Shown in pieces: positions 35,974-45,878 of a DNA stretch of 64,000 nucleotides. Made by a program: the position numbers and the translations under genes. A model generated the notes under the pieces. The model ran no database searches, was not told the DNA's origin, and saw only the letters and a list, made by a program, of their open reading frames with translations. Source of the stretch: Arenibacter aquaticus (GTDB lineage: Bacteria > Bacteroidota > Bacteroidia > Flavobacteriales > Flavobacteriaceae); contig NZ_RQPJ01000002.1 of assembly GCF_003957295.1 (NCBI RefSeq), forward strand, positions 248,001 through 312,000, given 5' to 3'. Position 1 is the stretch's first letter. The number at the start of each line of letters is the position of its first letter.

Positions 35974-37332
35974 TTAGTTGGTAGAATCTTCCTCGCCCAT
36001 ATAATCCTGAACGGTTCTAAATCCTATATAACTTCTTGCAGAATCTTGGTATTCATAATCCCTGGTACTTACCTGTAAGAAATAAGCAACATCCTTCCAA
36101 GATCCTCCCCTGATGACTTTTCTGGCATTCTGTGTAGATTCCGCATTGGGGTTCATAGTGGACACATATTCATATGAATTTGGGTCATAACTACTATTTG
36201 TCCATTCAGAAACGTTACCTGCCATATTGTACAGGTTATAATCATTGGGCTCATAGGCTTTGGCCTCTACGGTATACAATGCCTGATCTGCCGCATAATC
36301 CCCACGCTGAGGCTTAAAGTTGGCCATAAAACAACCTGTGTCACTAATAACATAAGGTCCTCCCCAAGGGTAGGTACCTCCTTCTATACCACCCCGGGCA
36401 GCGTATTCCCACTCTGCTTCCGTGGGCAATCTAAAGCGGTTAACAAATTGTTTGCCCCTACTTTTTTGATCGTCGTTCTTAAACTTTGTCCTCCAATTAC
36501 AAAAAGCCTGGGCCTGTTTCCAAGAAACCCCCACAACAGGATAATCACTATAGGCATCATGCCAAAAGTAATCGTTGTGCATAGGCTCATTATAAGAGTA
36601 GGAGAAATCCTTTATCCATACAGTAGTATCTGGATATATATTCAACTCTTCCTGTTTTATAAAATCTTTTCTACTGCCCTTTTTAGCTCTTGCAGCAGCT
36701 TCAATATCCATCCAGGTGTACTTATATTTTAATTTGGAAACATCTATATGACGTTGCCCATTATAAGACTCTTCCTCAGAAATATACATAGAATCTACCA
36801 TGATTTCGGTATAGTACTCGTCCGGATATTTGGACACATCCCAAATTAGTTCAACTCTCTTGTTCAACGCCCTTCCTTCATAGCCAGTTTCACCAAGCCC
36901 GGAATAGTTGTTTAGCATATACTTATCATAAGCAGACAATCTTGTAGTATCGGCATCCTTAAAGGCATATTCCCCTATACCACCATCATCGGGCCCTAGG
37001 CCCAATTCATCTGCCAATATTGCCAATTTTGTCCTGGTAACAGAATCCTTTACCCATTCTACAAACTGGCGATATTCGCTATTTGTAATTTCGGTATCGT
37101 CCATATAAAAAGATCGAACAGTAACAGTCTTTGTCGGGGCATTTAGAATCTTTGCCTGATCTTCCTCACTTTTACCCATTATGAATGCTCCTCTGGGAAT
37201 CAATTCCATACCATAAGGTTTTTCGGGATACCATTTTTTTCCTTGAGCTCCGACCAGCTCCCCTTTTGTTTTGGACCCACAACTTGAGAGTAAAAAAACA
37301 AATGCTATAGATGACAACAATAGCTTCTTCAT
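35974..37332 (-). CDS. gldK: Gliding motility / type IX secretion lipoprotein GldK
   Basis: The 452-residue lipoprotein (lipobox FLLSSC, Cys 18) has the formylglycine-enzyme fold: MELIPRGAFIMGKSEED, VVGVSWKQAQAFCNW, FRLPTEAEWEYAARGG, YNMAGNVSEWTNS, KVIRGGSWKD, and YIGFRTV at the end. The catalytic Cys pair of real formylglycine enzymes is absent from the C-terminal motif region, so the fold is structural, as known for GldK. It forms the outer membrane ring with GldN. First gene of the gldKLMN unit. Confidence 0.96.
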   Translation of the reverse strand: MKKLLLSSIAFVFLLSSCGSKTKGELVGAQGKKWYPEKPYGMELIPRGAFIMGKSEEDQAKILNAPTKTVTVRSFYMDDTEITNSEYRQFVEWVKDSVTRTKLAILADELGLGPDDGGIGEYAFKDADTTRLSAYDKYMLNNYSGLGETGYEGRALNKRVELIWDVSKYPDEYYTEIMVDSMYISEEESYNGQRHIDVSKLKYKYTWMDIEAAARAKKGSRKDFIKQEELNIYPDTTVWIKDFSYSYNEPMHNDYFWHDAYSDYPVVGVSWKQAQAFCNWRTKFKNDDQKSRGKQFVNRFRLPTEAEWEYAARGGIEGGTYPWGGPYVISDTGCFMANFKPQRGDYAADQALYTVEAKAYEPNDYNLYNMAGNVSEWTNSSYDPNSYEYVSTMNPNAESTQNARKVIRGGSWKDVAYFLQVSTRDYEYQDSARSYIGFRTVQDYMGEEDSTN

Positions 37333-37448
37333 ACGTTAGGTTAAATTTCAATTATGATTATAAATGCAAACACAAGTATTATTCTCTAAAACTTATTTTT
37401 AAATAATTTATTGTATAAAATTTGTTTTATACCTTAAAAAATATTATT

Positions 37449-38606
37449 TCAATTAAAACCCTTTTTATAGGCTTTAAACCAGCGCTCAGGAATATTTTGA
37501 TTACATGCATCCAAATAATCAAGTTCTGTGCAAGGTAATAACGCCGGTGAATTTGTTTTAGTATGTGAAGTTAAAATAGATGGTACCTCTACCCACCATC
37601 TTTCGGAAAGATGGCTTTTATAAAAAATGAGCGATTCATCTTCAGTAGGCACGGTATACTTGGTGAAGTCGTTACTATTACTATCTGGTATTTCCTGAAT
37701 CCTAAAATTAAGACCCTCAATAAAATACCATATTATTTGTGCAATAAGTTGAAAGGACTGGTTGTGATTTTCTGCCTCGTATATTCCAAATACCGATACA
37801 TTATCGCTTATACCGGCATATCTGGCAATGGCACAAATTTCCCTACCGGTAAATCCGTTAGGTGAAAAATTCTTGGAATACCCTATGTCTGCCGATCGTA
37901 TGGCACGGGCATCCAAACTAACCAAATGGGCATTCCTCAATACTGGTTCCGCCAAAGTTATATCCGAAATCAGCTCTCCCAACCTATAGGAATCAAAAAA
38001 TAGGCGCTCCATGAGGTCCATTTCCTCCTGGGAATTAAAATAACTTTGGTAGCCTATATTGGAAAAGTTGAAAAGATTGTTAGGCTTATCTGTGATGATC
38101 TTGCTCATATAGGAATGGGAAGAAATAATATCCTCATCCATCCCAAAGTCGAACCTGCTATCTATGGACACCAAATTCACCATATTTTTAAGCCCGTCAA
38201 AGGCCCTATACGTAGCATATGTAATATCCTGGGTAGCCCCAATGACAATAGGAATTATGTTCTCTTCCAATAAACCCGCAACAATTTCCTTGACCACAAA
38301 GTAGGTATCCTCAACAGATTCGCCCTCTTCAATATCACCTAGATCCACAATGGAGGAATTCCAATTCCCCATCATCAGATTATAGAGTTGCAGTCTGATT
38401 TCTGAAATATCCAGGCGCTCCGGCTTTTTTTCAAAGGCGTTCCTGGATTCGTTTACCCCCAGTATGGCTACACTGACATTCGCCAACACTGGCAGTCCAT
38501 GCCTTTCCGTATGCATGTAAACGTGTTTTCCCAACGCCTGGGCCGGCAACAGTTCGCAGTGGGCCAATACCCTATCACTCACGGGTACTAAAAAATCGAA
38601 TGCCAT
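37449..38606 (-). CDS. Arginase-fold (ureohydrolase family) protein with degenerate metal site
   Basis: From ATG 38606, 1 bp after the topA stop, the product has 385 residues. It aligns with the arginase/agmatinase/formimidoylglutamase fold, but the Mn2+ motifs are changed: GGDHS is GATQD, DAHxD is DSRFD, and SxDxDxxDP is SLDARAIRSAD. Three or more metal ligands are therefore missing. It may be annotated by homology as formimidoylglutamase, but that activity is unlikely. The place between topA and gldKLMN suggests a link with either, by inference only. Confidence 0.75.
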   Translation of the reverse strand: MAFDFLVPVSDRVLAHCELLPAQALGKHVYMHTERHGLPVLANVSVAILGVNESRNAFEKKPERLDISEIRLQLYNLMMGNWNSSIVDLGDIEEGESVEDTYFVVKEIVAGLLEENIIPIVIGATQDITYATYRAFDGLKNMVNLVSIDSRFDFGMDEDIISSHSYMSKIITDKPNNLFNFSNIGYQSYFNSQEEMDLMERLFFDSYRLGELISDITLAEPVLRNAHLVSLDARAIRSADIGYSKNFSPNGFTGREICAIARYAGISDNVSVFGIYEAENHNQSFQLIAQIIWYFIEGLNFRIQEIPDSNSNDFTKYTVPTEDESLIFYKSHLSERWWVEVPSILTSHTKTNSPALLPCTELDYLDACNQNIPERWFKAYKKGFN

Positions 38607-38607
38607 A

Positions 38608-41097
38608 TTATTTTTTAGCCTTAGGTTTTGCCTTTGTTTTTTTCTTTGGTGTTTTTTTCTCAATTAATTCCTTGGCCTCCTTCAGGGAAATCTTGGTAGC
38701 GTCAACATCCTTTGAAACCTCTACCTTAATTTTACCCTTTATGATGGAGTGCCTCCCCCACCTTGCCTTTTCAATCCTAATACCCTCTTCTGGCCACTCC
38801 TGGATCAATTTATCAATTTCCTTTTGTTTCTTTATCTCAATGATCTCTTCAATATTCTCCTGGGTCAGGTTATCAAAATCATATTTCTTGCTCACATTGA
38901 TGAACATCCCGTCCCATTTAATAAACGGACCAAAACGCCCCACTCCCTTGGTAACATCCTTACCCTCGTAGGTTGTTATGGGAGCATCTGCTTTTTGTTT
39001 TGCCTTTATAAGCTCTATAGCCCTATCCATACCTATTTCCATGGCATTCTCATCTTTACCCAAGGAAATAAATTTCTTGCCAAACCTTATATAAGGTCCA
39101 AACCTCCCTACATTGGCCTCTACTTCCTCTCCCTCATATTCACCCAATTTCCTAGGCAATTTAAACAGGTCCATAGCTTCCTCATAGGTAATGCTGTTCA
39201 GGGACTGATCTGGCAGTAGACTGGCAAACAAGGGCTTTTCCTCGTCGTCTACAGTACCCACTTGCACCATAGGACCAAAACGGCCCAATCTTACCGAAAC
39301 CTGCCTACCGGATTTGGGGTCTGTCCCCAAAATACGCTCGCCACTGGCCCTGTCAGCGTTGGCCTCAACATCCACTACCCTGGGATGAAAGTCTCCATAA
39401 AAATCCTTCAGCACTTTTTGCCAATCCTCATCCCCTGAGGCAATTTCATCAAAATCTTCTTCTACCTTAGCTGTAAAATGGTAATCCAATATAGTCGCAA
39501 AATGATTCACCAAAAAATCGGTAACGATCATACCGATATCCGTTGGGACCATTTTTCCTTTATCAGATCCAACATTTTCTGTCAAATTTTTAGCGGTAAG
39601 CGAATCTGATTCCAAAAGAAGCTGAACATATTTCCTTTCTGTTCCCTCTATGGTTCCCTTCTCCACGTAACCTCTATTTTGTATAGTGGATATGGTAGGG
39701 GCGTAGGTAGATGGTCTTCCTATACCCAATTCCTCCAGTTTTTTTACCAAAGATGCCTCTGTAAACCTATATGGGGGCCTACTAAATCGCTCTGTAGCGG
39801 TAATATAGTTATTACTTAGTTGCTCCCCTTCTTTCATTGACGGCAACATCCCTTCCTGCTCTTCATTTATATCCTCCTCATCTGTTCCTTCCAGATACAC
39901 TTTAAGGAAACCATCAAATTTTATCACCTCCCCATTGGCGGTAAACACCTCCTTATGGGTATTGGTCTTGATCTTTACATTGGTACGCTCCAATTGGGCA
40001 TCACTCATTTGCGATGCCAAGGTACGCTTCCATATTAATTCGTATAACTTGGACTGGTCCCTATCCAAGGAGGGCGACTGGTTGGTCATATCTGTTGGAC
40101 GAATGGCCTCATGCGCCTCTTGGGCCCCTTTGGTCTTCCCCGTAAAATTCCTAACCTTGCTATACTCCTTGCCGTAATTACCAATAATGGCTTCCTTGGC
40201 AGCGTCTATTGCGTCCTTGGAAAGGTTTATACTATCGGTCCTCATATAAGTAATAAGTCCCGCCTCGTACAAACGCTGGGCCACTTGCATAGTCCTAGAT
40301 ACCGAAAAATATAATTTTCTGGCAGCTTCCTGCTGTAAGGTTGATGTGGTAAATGGCGCGGCAGGTGATTTCTTGGCGGGTTTCTTATCCAGATTTGCCA
40401 CCGAAAAATTGGCGCCAATATTTTGTTTTAAAAAATCCTCAGCCTCTTTCTGACTGGCATAGGTCTTATTAAGTTTCGCCGTAAAAACACTCCCTTCATT
40501 GGTTTTAAATTCGGCCGAAATCCTAAATGCAGCCTCCGGGGTGAAAGCTTTTATATCCCGCTCCCGCTCTACAATTAATCGCACTGCTACAGATTGAACC
40601 CTACCTGCAGACAATCCTGGTTTAATTTTTTTCCACAATACGGGAGACAATTCATAGCCCACCAATCTATCTAACACCCGTCTAGCCTGCTGGGCATTGA
40701 CAAGATCATAGTTAATTTCCCTAGGATTTTCTATAGCATTCTGAATGGCCGATTTAGTAATGGAGTTAAATACAATCCGCTTGGTCTTGTTTTTATCAAG
40801 TTTTAACTCCTCTGCCAAGTGCCAGGATATAGCCTCCCCCTCGCGGTCCTCATCACTGGCCAGCCATATGGTCTCTGCCTTTTTGGCCAAATCCCTGAGC
40901 TTCTTCACCAGCGCCTTCTTGTCTTTATCCACAATATATTTAGGGGCAAAATCATTGTCTACATCCACCCCCAATTCTTTGGAGGGCAAATCGGCAATAT
41001 GCCCAAAACTGGACTCCACCTTAAATTCCTTCCCTAAAAATTTTTCTATTGTTTTTGCTTTAGCAGGGGACTCTACGATTACTAAATTCTTCGCCAT
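38608..41097 (-). CDS. topA: DNA topoisomerase I (type IA)
   Basis: The 829-residue enzyme relaxes negative supercoils. It has the N-terminal TOPRIM domain (LVIVESPAKAKTIEKFLG, and the acidic triad region ASDEDREGEAI), the catalytic Tyr in GLITYMRTDS, and a C-terminal run of four basic repeats (GRFGPMVQVG, GRFGPYIRFG, GRFGPFIKWD, RWGRHSIIKG) instead of Cys4 zinc fingers, followed by a Lys-rich tail. That domain form is common in Bacteroidota. The arginase-fold gene follows after 1 bp, so the two are probably cotranscribed. Confidence 0.97.
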   Translation of the reverse strand: MAKNLVIVESPAKAKTIEKFLGKEFKVESSFGHIADLPSKELGVDVDNDFAPKYIVDKDKKALVKKLRDLAKKAETIWLASDEDREGEAISWHLAEELKLDKNKTKRIVFNSITKSAIQNAIENPREINYDLVNAQQARRVLDRLVGYELSPVLWKKIKPGLSAGRVQSVAVRLIVERERDIKAFTPEAAFRISAEFKTNEGSVFTAKLNKTYASQKEAEDFLKQNIGANFSVANLDKKPAKKSPAAPFTTSTLQQEAARKLYFSVSRTMQVAQRLYEAGLITYMRTDSINLSKDAIDAAKEAIIGNYGKEYSKVRNFTGKTKGAQEAHEAIRPTDMTNQSPSLDRDQSKLYELIWKRTLASQMSDAQLERTNVKIKTNTHKEVFTANGEVIKFDGFLKVYLEGTDEEDINEEQEGMLPSMKEGEQLSNNYITATERFSRPPYRFTEASLVKKLEELGIGRPSTYAPTISTIQNRGYVEKGTIEGTERKYVQLLLESDSLTAKNLTENVGSDKGKMVPTDIGMIVTDFLVNHFATILDYHFTAKVEEDFDEIASGDEDWQKVLKDFYGDFHPRVVDVEANADRASGERILGTDPKSGRQVSVRLGRFGPMVQVGTVDDEEKPLFASLLPDQSLNSITYEEAMDLFKLPRKLGEYEGEEVEANVGRFGPYIRFGKKFISLGKDENAMEIGMDRAIELIKAKQKADAPITTYEGKDVTKGVGRFGPFIKWDGMFINVSKKYDFDNLTQENIEEIIEIKKQKEIDKLIQEWPEEGIRIEKARWGRHSIIKGKIKVEVSKDVDATKISLKEAKELIEKKTPKKKTKAKPKAKK

Positions 41098-41116
41098 TAA
41101 CTAGTTTTTGGTGACA

Positions 41117-41124
41117 CAAAAGTA
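41117..41124 (-). promoter_or_regulatory. -7 box of topA
   Basis: TACTTTTG followed by TGTC on the minus strand fits TAnnTTTG and lies 19 bp before the topA ATG. The purH box at 53317 has the same 12-base core. Confidence 0.6.
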
Positions 41125-41170
41125 TATCAATTTTTTTTATTTAGGGGATTATCCTTGATATCACCATAAA

Positions 41171-41198
41171 AAAACACCCCTGATCAAGGGGGTGTTTT
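41171..41198 (-). terminator. Terminator of the LVIVD lipoprotein gene
   Basis: A 10-bp stem (AAAACACCCC at 41171-41180 with GGGGTGTTTT at 41189-41198) is followed by a T-run on the minus strand. It lies 17 bp past the stop of the LVIVD gene. Confidence 0.8.
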
Positions 41199-41215
41199 AC
41201 GCTATTCCATAACTT

Positions 41216-42463
41216 TTACTTTAATTTAAAAGTACTTATAAGCTTTATTTTATTCTCTAAGTATTCATATTGGTAGATTACCCCTGCTCCTATCATCAGT
41301 AAATTTTCTTCCATAGGAATCACATCAAATGTATCAATGTCCTTAAAATGATTCAATGGCACCAATTCCTCTACATTGGTCTTATCGTACACTTTTAAGC
41401 CAGAGGCACCATCACAGACAAAGAGTTTCTCATCCTTGACCCCAAGACCGTATGGCCCTTCCATAGGGTAGGTCTTTACTAGAAAGGGATTGGACATATC
41501 GGAAATATTCACTATAAAGAGTCCGCTTTCCGTTGCCCCGCACATATTTCCTCCTCTCAATGTCACAAAGGCATAGTCACCATCTACCACTACAGGATCA
41601 CAGGCCGTACCGTGTTCAAACTCACCAATCAAACTGGGGACGGCCGGCGAAGAAATATCATAAATATACATGCCGCGCATACTCCCCAAAAACAAATGCT
41701 CTCCCCTATTAAATATGGTTTCTATATCAAAACCGGCATAGACATCCTCCAAATCCTTGGGGTTCTCCAGGTCCTCTATATTAAAGACATTAATATTATG
41801 ACTGTCCACAGCATACAGATAATCATTTACGATCATAAATCGCGCCAAGGACCCACCTTTACCGGTAGGGGCCGAATTATCAATAGCATTGACAACCATC
41901 ATATCAAACTCCCTGGAAAACTGCACTTCCACCTCTTCTATCTCCCTTCTTTCCATTACAGTTTCCCATCCCAGAACAACTTCGTTTCCATAATCTATGT
42001 CCTGCCACTCATAGATTTCGGCCTCAAATGGAAAGACCACATTATCCCTAAGGACATTCTCCAAACGGTTCACCTGTTTTATATTGTTCATATCGGAAAT
42101 ATCCAAAACAACCAAATCGGTAATGCTATCGGCATAGAGATAGTCGCCCTTTACGGATATATCCACATTGCCCGGAATTTTTATAAAGGCTATTTTCTTG
42201 GGAGCCTTCGGATCTTTATTGTCCAAAACGTGCACCCCCCTATACTTGTCGTTTACAAAAATGTAATCGGCATAAACGTATATTTTGCCCGACTCCCCCA
42301 TAGGTACGGGGGCAACAATATCAATACTGTCCTTAAATTCGGCCATGCTCATTGTAATAGGCCTAGCTACCAAATATTCGGCATATTTACCGTTATCTTC
42401 ATCGTCACAGGAAACCAACACAAAGGCCCCCAACAACATAATAAGAATAAGTGTAGTTCTCAT
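41216..42463 (-). CDS. LVIVD repeat lipoprotein
   Basis: From ATG 42463 the product has 415 residues. It starts with a lipoprotein signal (lipobox FVLVSC) and an acidic DDEDNGK spacer. The rest consists of LVIVD-type beta-propeller repeats (LYADSITDLVVLDISDM, DYLYAVDSHNINVFNIEDL, GMYIYDISSPAVPSLIGEF, DYAFVTLRGG). Such proteins sit on the outer membrane and are common in this phylum; no enzymatic role is known to me. Single gene with its own terminator. Confidence 0.85.
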   Translation of the reverse strand: MRTTLILIMLLGAFVLVSCDDEDNGKYAEYLVARPITMSMAEFKDSIDIVAPVPMGESGKIYVYADYIFVNDKYRGVHVLDNKDPKAPKKIAFIKIPGNVDISVKGDYLYADSITDLVVLDISDMNNIKQVNRLENVLRDNVVFPFEAEIYEWQDIDYGNEVVLGWETVMERREIEEVEVQFSREFDMMVVNAIDNSAPTGKGGSLARFMIVNDYLYAVDSHNINVFNIEDLENPKDLEDVYAGFDIETIFNRGEHLFLGSMRGMYIYDISSPAVPSLIGEFEHGTACDPVVVDGDYAFVTLRGGNMCGATESGLFIVNISDMSNPFLVKTYPMEGPYGLGVKDEKLFVCDGASGLKVYDKTNVEELVPLNHFKDIDTFDVIPMEENLLMIGAGVIYQYEYLENKIKLISTFKLK

Positions 42464-42571
42464 ATATAGCAATGGTTATGTTTAATTATGAGATACTTAA
42501 CAAGCCTTAAAGTTGCGTATATATTTGAGAAATATTTAACTGTCAATATGTCATATTTTCTGAGATAATGC

Positions 42572-42579
42572 TATCTTTG
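42572..42579 (+). promoter_or_regulatory. -7 box of miaB
   Basis: TATCTTTG followed by CAAA fits TAnnTTTG. It lies 36 bp before the miaB ATG chosen here and probably drives the miaB to secG string. Confidence 0.6.
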
Positions 42580-42615
42580 CAAACTCACTAAAGATGACAA
42601 TGAATGCAGAATAAA

Positions 42616-44061
42616 ATGGAGAAGACTATAGATGAATCCGTTCAAGGAACCGCCATTACCATTGCCGAAAAAGAAAACAGCAACAGAAAATTATACATTG
42701 AGAGTTATGGCTGCGCCATGAATTTTTCCGACAGTGAAATTGTTGCCTCCATTTTATCCAATGAAGGCTTTAATACTACCAAGGAGCTAGAGGATGCCGA
42801 TTTGGTATTGGTGAACACCTGCTCTATAAGGGAAAAGGCGGAACTGACCATAAGAAAGCGATTGGAAAAATTCAACGCCGTAAAGAAGCAAAGGCCCCAC
42901 ATGAAGGTTGGTGTGCTTGGCTGTATGGCAGAAAGGCTAAAAACAAAATTACTTGAAGAGGAAAAAATAGTGGATATGGTAGTAGGCCCTGACGCCTACA
43001 AAGACCTCCCCAACCTTATACAGGAGGTTGATGACGGCCGAAACGCCGTAAATGTCATCCTATCCAAGGAAGAAACCTATGGGGATATAGCACCTGTGCG
43101 CCTTAACTCAAACAAAGTTACTGCCTTTGTATCCATTACCCGTGGCTGCGACAACATGTGCACCTTCTGCGTAGTTCCCTTTACCCGGGGACGTGAACGA
43201 AGCAGGGACCCACAATCTATAGTAGAGGAAGTGAACCAACTTGCCGAAAAGGGATATAAAGAAATTACCCTTTTAGGACAAAATGTAGACAGCTATCTGT
43301 GGTATGGCGGGGGGCTAAAGAAAGACTTTATCAAGGCCACCGATATGCAGAAGGCAACGGCGGTAGATTTCGCCCAACTTTTGGAAATGGTAGCTCTGGC
43401 ACAACCAAAAATGCGCATTAGGTTTTCCACCTCCAACCCTCAGGACATGACATTGGACGTAGTTAGGGCCGTAGCAAAACACAGGAATATCTGTAATTAC
43501 ATCCACCTGCCCATACAAAGTGGCAGCAATAGGGTCTTAAAGGAAATGAACAGATTGCACACTAGGGAAGAATACCTGGAGCTGGTTAAGAATATAAAGG
43601 AGATTATCCCCGACTGTTCCATCTCCCAGGATATGATATGTGGTTTCCCCACCGAAACAGAGGAGGACCACCAAGACACTCTGTCTTTAATGCAGGAGAT
43701 AAAGTACGATTACGGATACATGTATGCCTATTCCGAAAGGCCCGGTACGGCTGCAGCCAGGAACCTAAAAGACGATGTTCCACAAGAGGTTAAAAACAGA
43801 AGGCTTACCGAGGTCATTGCGCTTCAAAGAAAACACAGTCTTCTTAGAAGTCAGGAACAATTAGGAAAGACAGTGGAAGTATTAATAGAAGGCACCTCCA
43901 AAAAATCCGAATCGGATTGGATGGGAAGAAACTCCCAAAGCTTTGTGGTAGTATTCCCAAAAGAGGGTTACAAAATAGGTGATTTTGTAAATGTAAAAAT
44001 AACGGATTGCACATCGGGAACACTTATAGGACAACCGTTGGGGCTCTCCGACAACAACTAA
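42616..44061 (+). CDS. miaB: tRNA-2-methylthio-N6-dimethylallyladenosine synthase MiaB
   Basis: MiaB is a radical SAM methylthiotransferase that adds methylthio to i6A37 of tRNAs reading UNN codons. The first domain has the three cluster Cys ([29 protein letters not shown]); the radical SAM motif is CDNMCTFC; a TRAM domain ends the protein. I start at ATG 42616 (MEKTIDES), 12 bp inside the longest frame at 42604, because it matches the usual N-terminus. It heads a plus-strand string with a sigma-54 activator gene 4 bp downstream. Confidence 0.96.
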   Translation: MEKTIDESVQGTAITIAEKENSNRKLYIESYGCAMNFSDSEIVASILSNEGFNTTKELEDADLVLVNTCSIREKAELTIRKRLEKFNAVKKQRPHMKVGVLGCMAERLKTKLLEEEKIVDMVVGPDAYKDLPNLIQEVDDGRNAVNVILSKEETYGDIAPVRLNSNKVTAFVSITRGCDNMCTFCVVPFTRGRERSRDPQSIVEEVNQLAEKGYKEITLLGQNVDSYLWYGGGLKKDFIKATDMQKATAVDFAQLLEMVALAQPKMRIRFSTSNPQDMTLDVVRAVAKHRNICNYIHLPIQSGSNRVLKEMNRLHTREEYLELVKNIKEIIPDCSISQDMICGFPTETEEDHQDTLSLMQEIKYDYGYMYAYSERPGTAAARNLKDDVPQEVKNRRLTEVIALQRKHSLLRSQEQLGKTVEVLIEGTSKKSESDWMGRNSQSFVVVFPKEGYKIGDFVNVKITDCTSGTLIGQPLGLSDNN

Positions 44062-44065
44062 TAAA

Positions 44066-45334
44066 ATGGAATCGATTCAATCTATAAAACAACGTTTTGA
44101 AATCATTGGCAACGATGTAAAACTCAATCGGGCCATTGAAAAAGCCATACAAGTGGCCCCAACGGACATTTCCGTTTTGGTCACCGGGGAAAGCGGAGTA
44201 GGAAAAGAAGCCTTTCCCAAAATAATCCACTCACTTTCGCATAGAAAACACGCCAAATATATAGCCGTTAACTGCGGTGCAATCCCCGAAGGCACTATAG
44301 ACAGTGAACTTTTTGGACATGAAAAAGGCGCTTTTACGGGGGCTACCACTACAAGAAGCGGGTATTTTGAAGTAGCAGACGGCGGTACTATTTTTCTGGA
44401 CGAGGTAGGGGAACTGCCCCTTACCACCCAGGTACGTCTATTACGGGTACTGGAAAATGGGGAATTTTTAAAGGTAGGATCTTCCCAGGTTCAAAAAACA
44501 GATGTACGTATCGTTGCGGCCACCAATGTTAATATGTTCGAGGCCATAAAAAAAGAAAAATTTAGAGAAGACCTCTATTACCGTTTAAGTACCGTAGAAA
44601 TTAATATCCCACCGCTTAGGGACCGCAAAGACGACATTCACCTGTTGTTTAGGAAATTCGCCTCCGATTTTGGCCAGAAATACAAAATGCCCACCATCCG
44701 ACTGGAAGATGACGCCATTCAATTATTGTTAAAATACAGATGGCCCGGCAACGTACGTCAGCTTAGAAACATAGCGGAACAGGTCTCTGTACTGGAAGAA
44801 AGCAGGCTAATATCATTAAATACCCTAAACAGCTATCTTCCCAACTCTGGCAATACCAATTTACCGGCTATTGTAGGCAGCGAAAAAAAGGAAAGCGACT
44901 TCAGCAATGAAAGGGAAATATTGTACAAGGTGCTTTTTGACATGAAAGGCGATTTGAACGATTTAAAAAAATTAACCCTAGAACTGCTCAAAAACAACGA
45001 TACCGAAAAAGTACAGGAAGAAAATGAGAATCTAATTCGCAAAATTTACGGGGACGAAGAGGAGGAATACTCCGAGCCCCAAGAAAGTCAGGCCAAAATT
45101 TTACAGCTCCCAGAGCCCTATATAGAAAAACCCATAAGCAAACCTGCACAGGGAGACAAGTATCATTTTGCCGAAGAAATACAAGAAGAAGAAACTCTAT
45201 CTTTACAGGACAAGGAAATAGAACTCATAAAAAAATCACTGGAAAGAAATAAAGGAAAAAGAAAAGCAGCCTCGGCAGAATTGGGGATTTCTGAACGCAC
45301 CCTTTACCGCAAAATAAAACAATACGACCTGTAA
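44066..45334 (+). CDS. Sigma-54-dependent transcriptional activator (AAA+ and Fis HTH, no receiver)
   Basis: The 422-residue protein begins directly with the AAA+ domain: Walker A GESGVGKE (41-48), the sigma-54 contact loop GAFTGA (88-93), Walker B TIFLDEVGELP, and the arginine-finger region. The C-terminus has a Fis-type helix-turn-helix (KAASAELGISERTLYRKI). There is no N-terminal receiver or GAF sensor, so activity may be set by amount or by another protein. A long charged linker lies between the domains. Targets are unknown; it sits 4 bp after miaB and 22 bp before lptE. Confidence 0.93.
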   Translation: MESIQSIKQRFEIIGNDVKLNRAIEKAIQVAPTDISVLVTGESGVGKEAFPKIIHSLSHRKHAKYIAVNCGAIPEGTIDSELFGHEKGAFTGATTTRSGYFEVADGGTIFLDEVGELPLTTQVRLLRVLENGEFLKVGSSQVQKTDVRIVAATNVNMFEAIKKEKFREDLYYRLSTVEINIPPLRDRKDDIHLLFRKFASDFGQKYKMPTIRLEDDAIQLLLKYRWPGNVRQLRNIAEQVSVLEESRLISLNTLNSYLPNSGNTNLPAIVGSEKKESDFSNEREILYKVLFDMKGDLNDLKKLTLELLKNNDTEKVQEENENLIRKIYGDEEEEYSEPQESQAKILQLPEPYIEKPISKPAQGDKYHFAEEIQEEETLSLQDKEIELIKKSLERNKGKRKAASAELGISERTLYRKIKQYDL

Positions 45335-45356
45335 TCGGTATTAAAAATTAAAATTA

Positions 45357-45875
45357 ATGATAAAGCGTAAATATCTTTTAATAATGCTTGTGATAACGAC
45401 AAGCATTTCCGGTTGTGGCATATACAACTTTACTGGTGGTGACGTAGGTACCGCCAAGACCTTTCAGGTCAATTATTTTCAAAACTATGCTGCCCAAAAC
45501 CCGGGATCTACCTTTGAACCTGGAATGGACCGGGATTTTACCTTGGCCTTGCAAGATTTAATAATGAACCAGACCAGTCTGGATCTTGTAAAATCTAACG
45601 GGGATTTATTGTACGAGGGCGAAATTGTAGAATACAGAATATCCCCCATGTCGGCCACCGCCCAACAAACTGCTGCGCAGAACAGGCTGAGCATTGGGGT
45701 AAACGTAAGGTTTTACAACAACACCAAGGAAGACGTAGACTTTGAACAGCGCTTCTCCTTCTTTTATGATTACCCGGCCACATCCCTTTTATCCAGCGTA
45801 AAGGACGAGGCACATCAGGTAATCTTTGAACGGATCACCCAAGACATATTTAATAAATCATTGGCAGACTGGTAA
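45357..45875 (+). CDS. lptE: LPS assembly lipoprotein LptE
   Basis: The 172-residue product has a lipoprotein signal with lipobox SISGC (Cys 20) and the short mature domain of Bacteroidota LptE (CGIYNFTGGDVG and DLVKSNGDLLYEGEIVEYRISP). LptE plugs and assembles the LptD translocon for lipopolysaccharide. The place between the sigma-54 activator gene and a TPR gene, ahead of secG, supports the call, since the primary sequence of LptE is weakly conserved. Confidence 0.88.
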   Translation: MIKRKYLLIMLVITTSISGCGIYNFTGGDVGTAKTFQVNYFQNYAAQNPGSTFEPGMDRDFTLALQDLIMNQTSLDLVKSNGDLLYEGEIVEYRISPMSATAQQTAAQNRLSIGVNVRFYNNTKEDVDFEQRFSFFYDYPATSLLSSVKDEAHQVIFERITQDIFNKSLADW

Positions 45876-45878
45876 CAT

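Noticed and set aside
37333-37448. Search for a gldK promoter box
   Set aside because: The spacer is very AT-rich and has no exact TAnnTTTG with usable spacing; transcription may come from topA or from a non-canonical site.
41612-42469. 285-residue open frame on the plus strand
   Set aside because: It is the mirror of the LVIVD lipoprotein gene, rich in Ile and His as expected from reversed codons, and has no family features.
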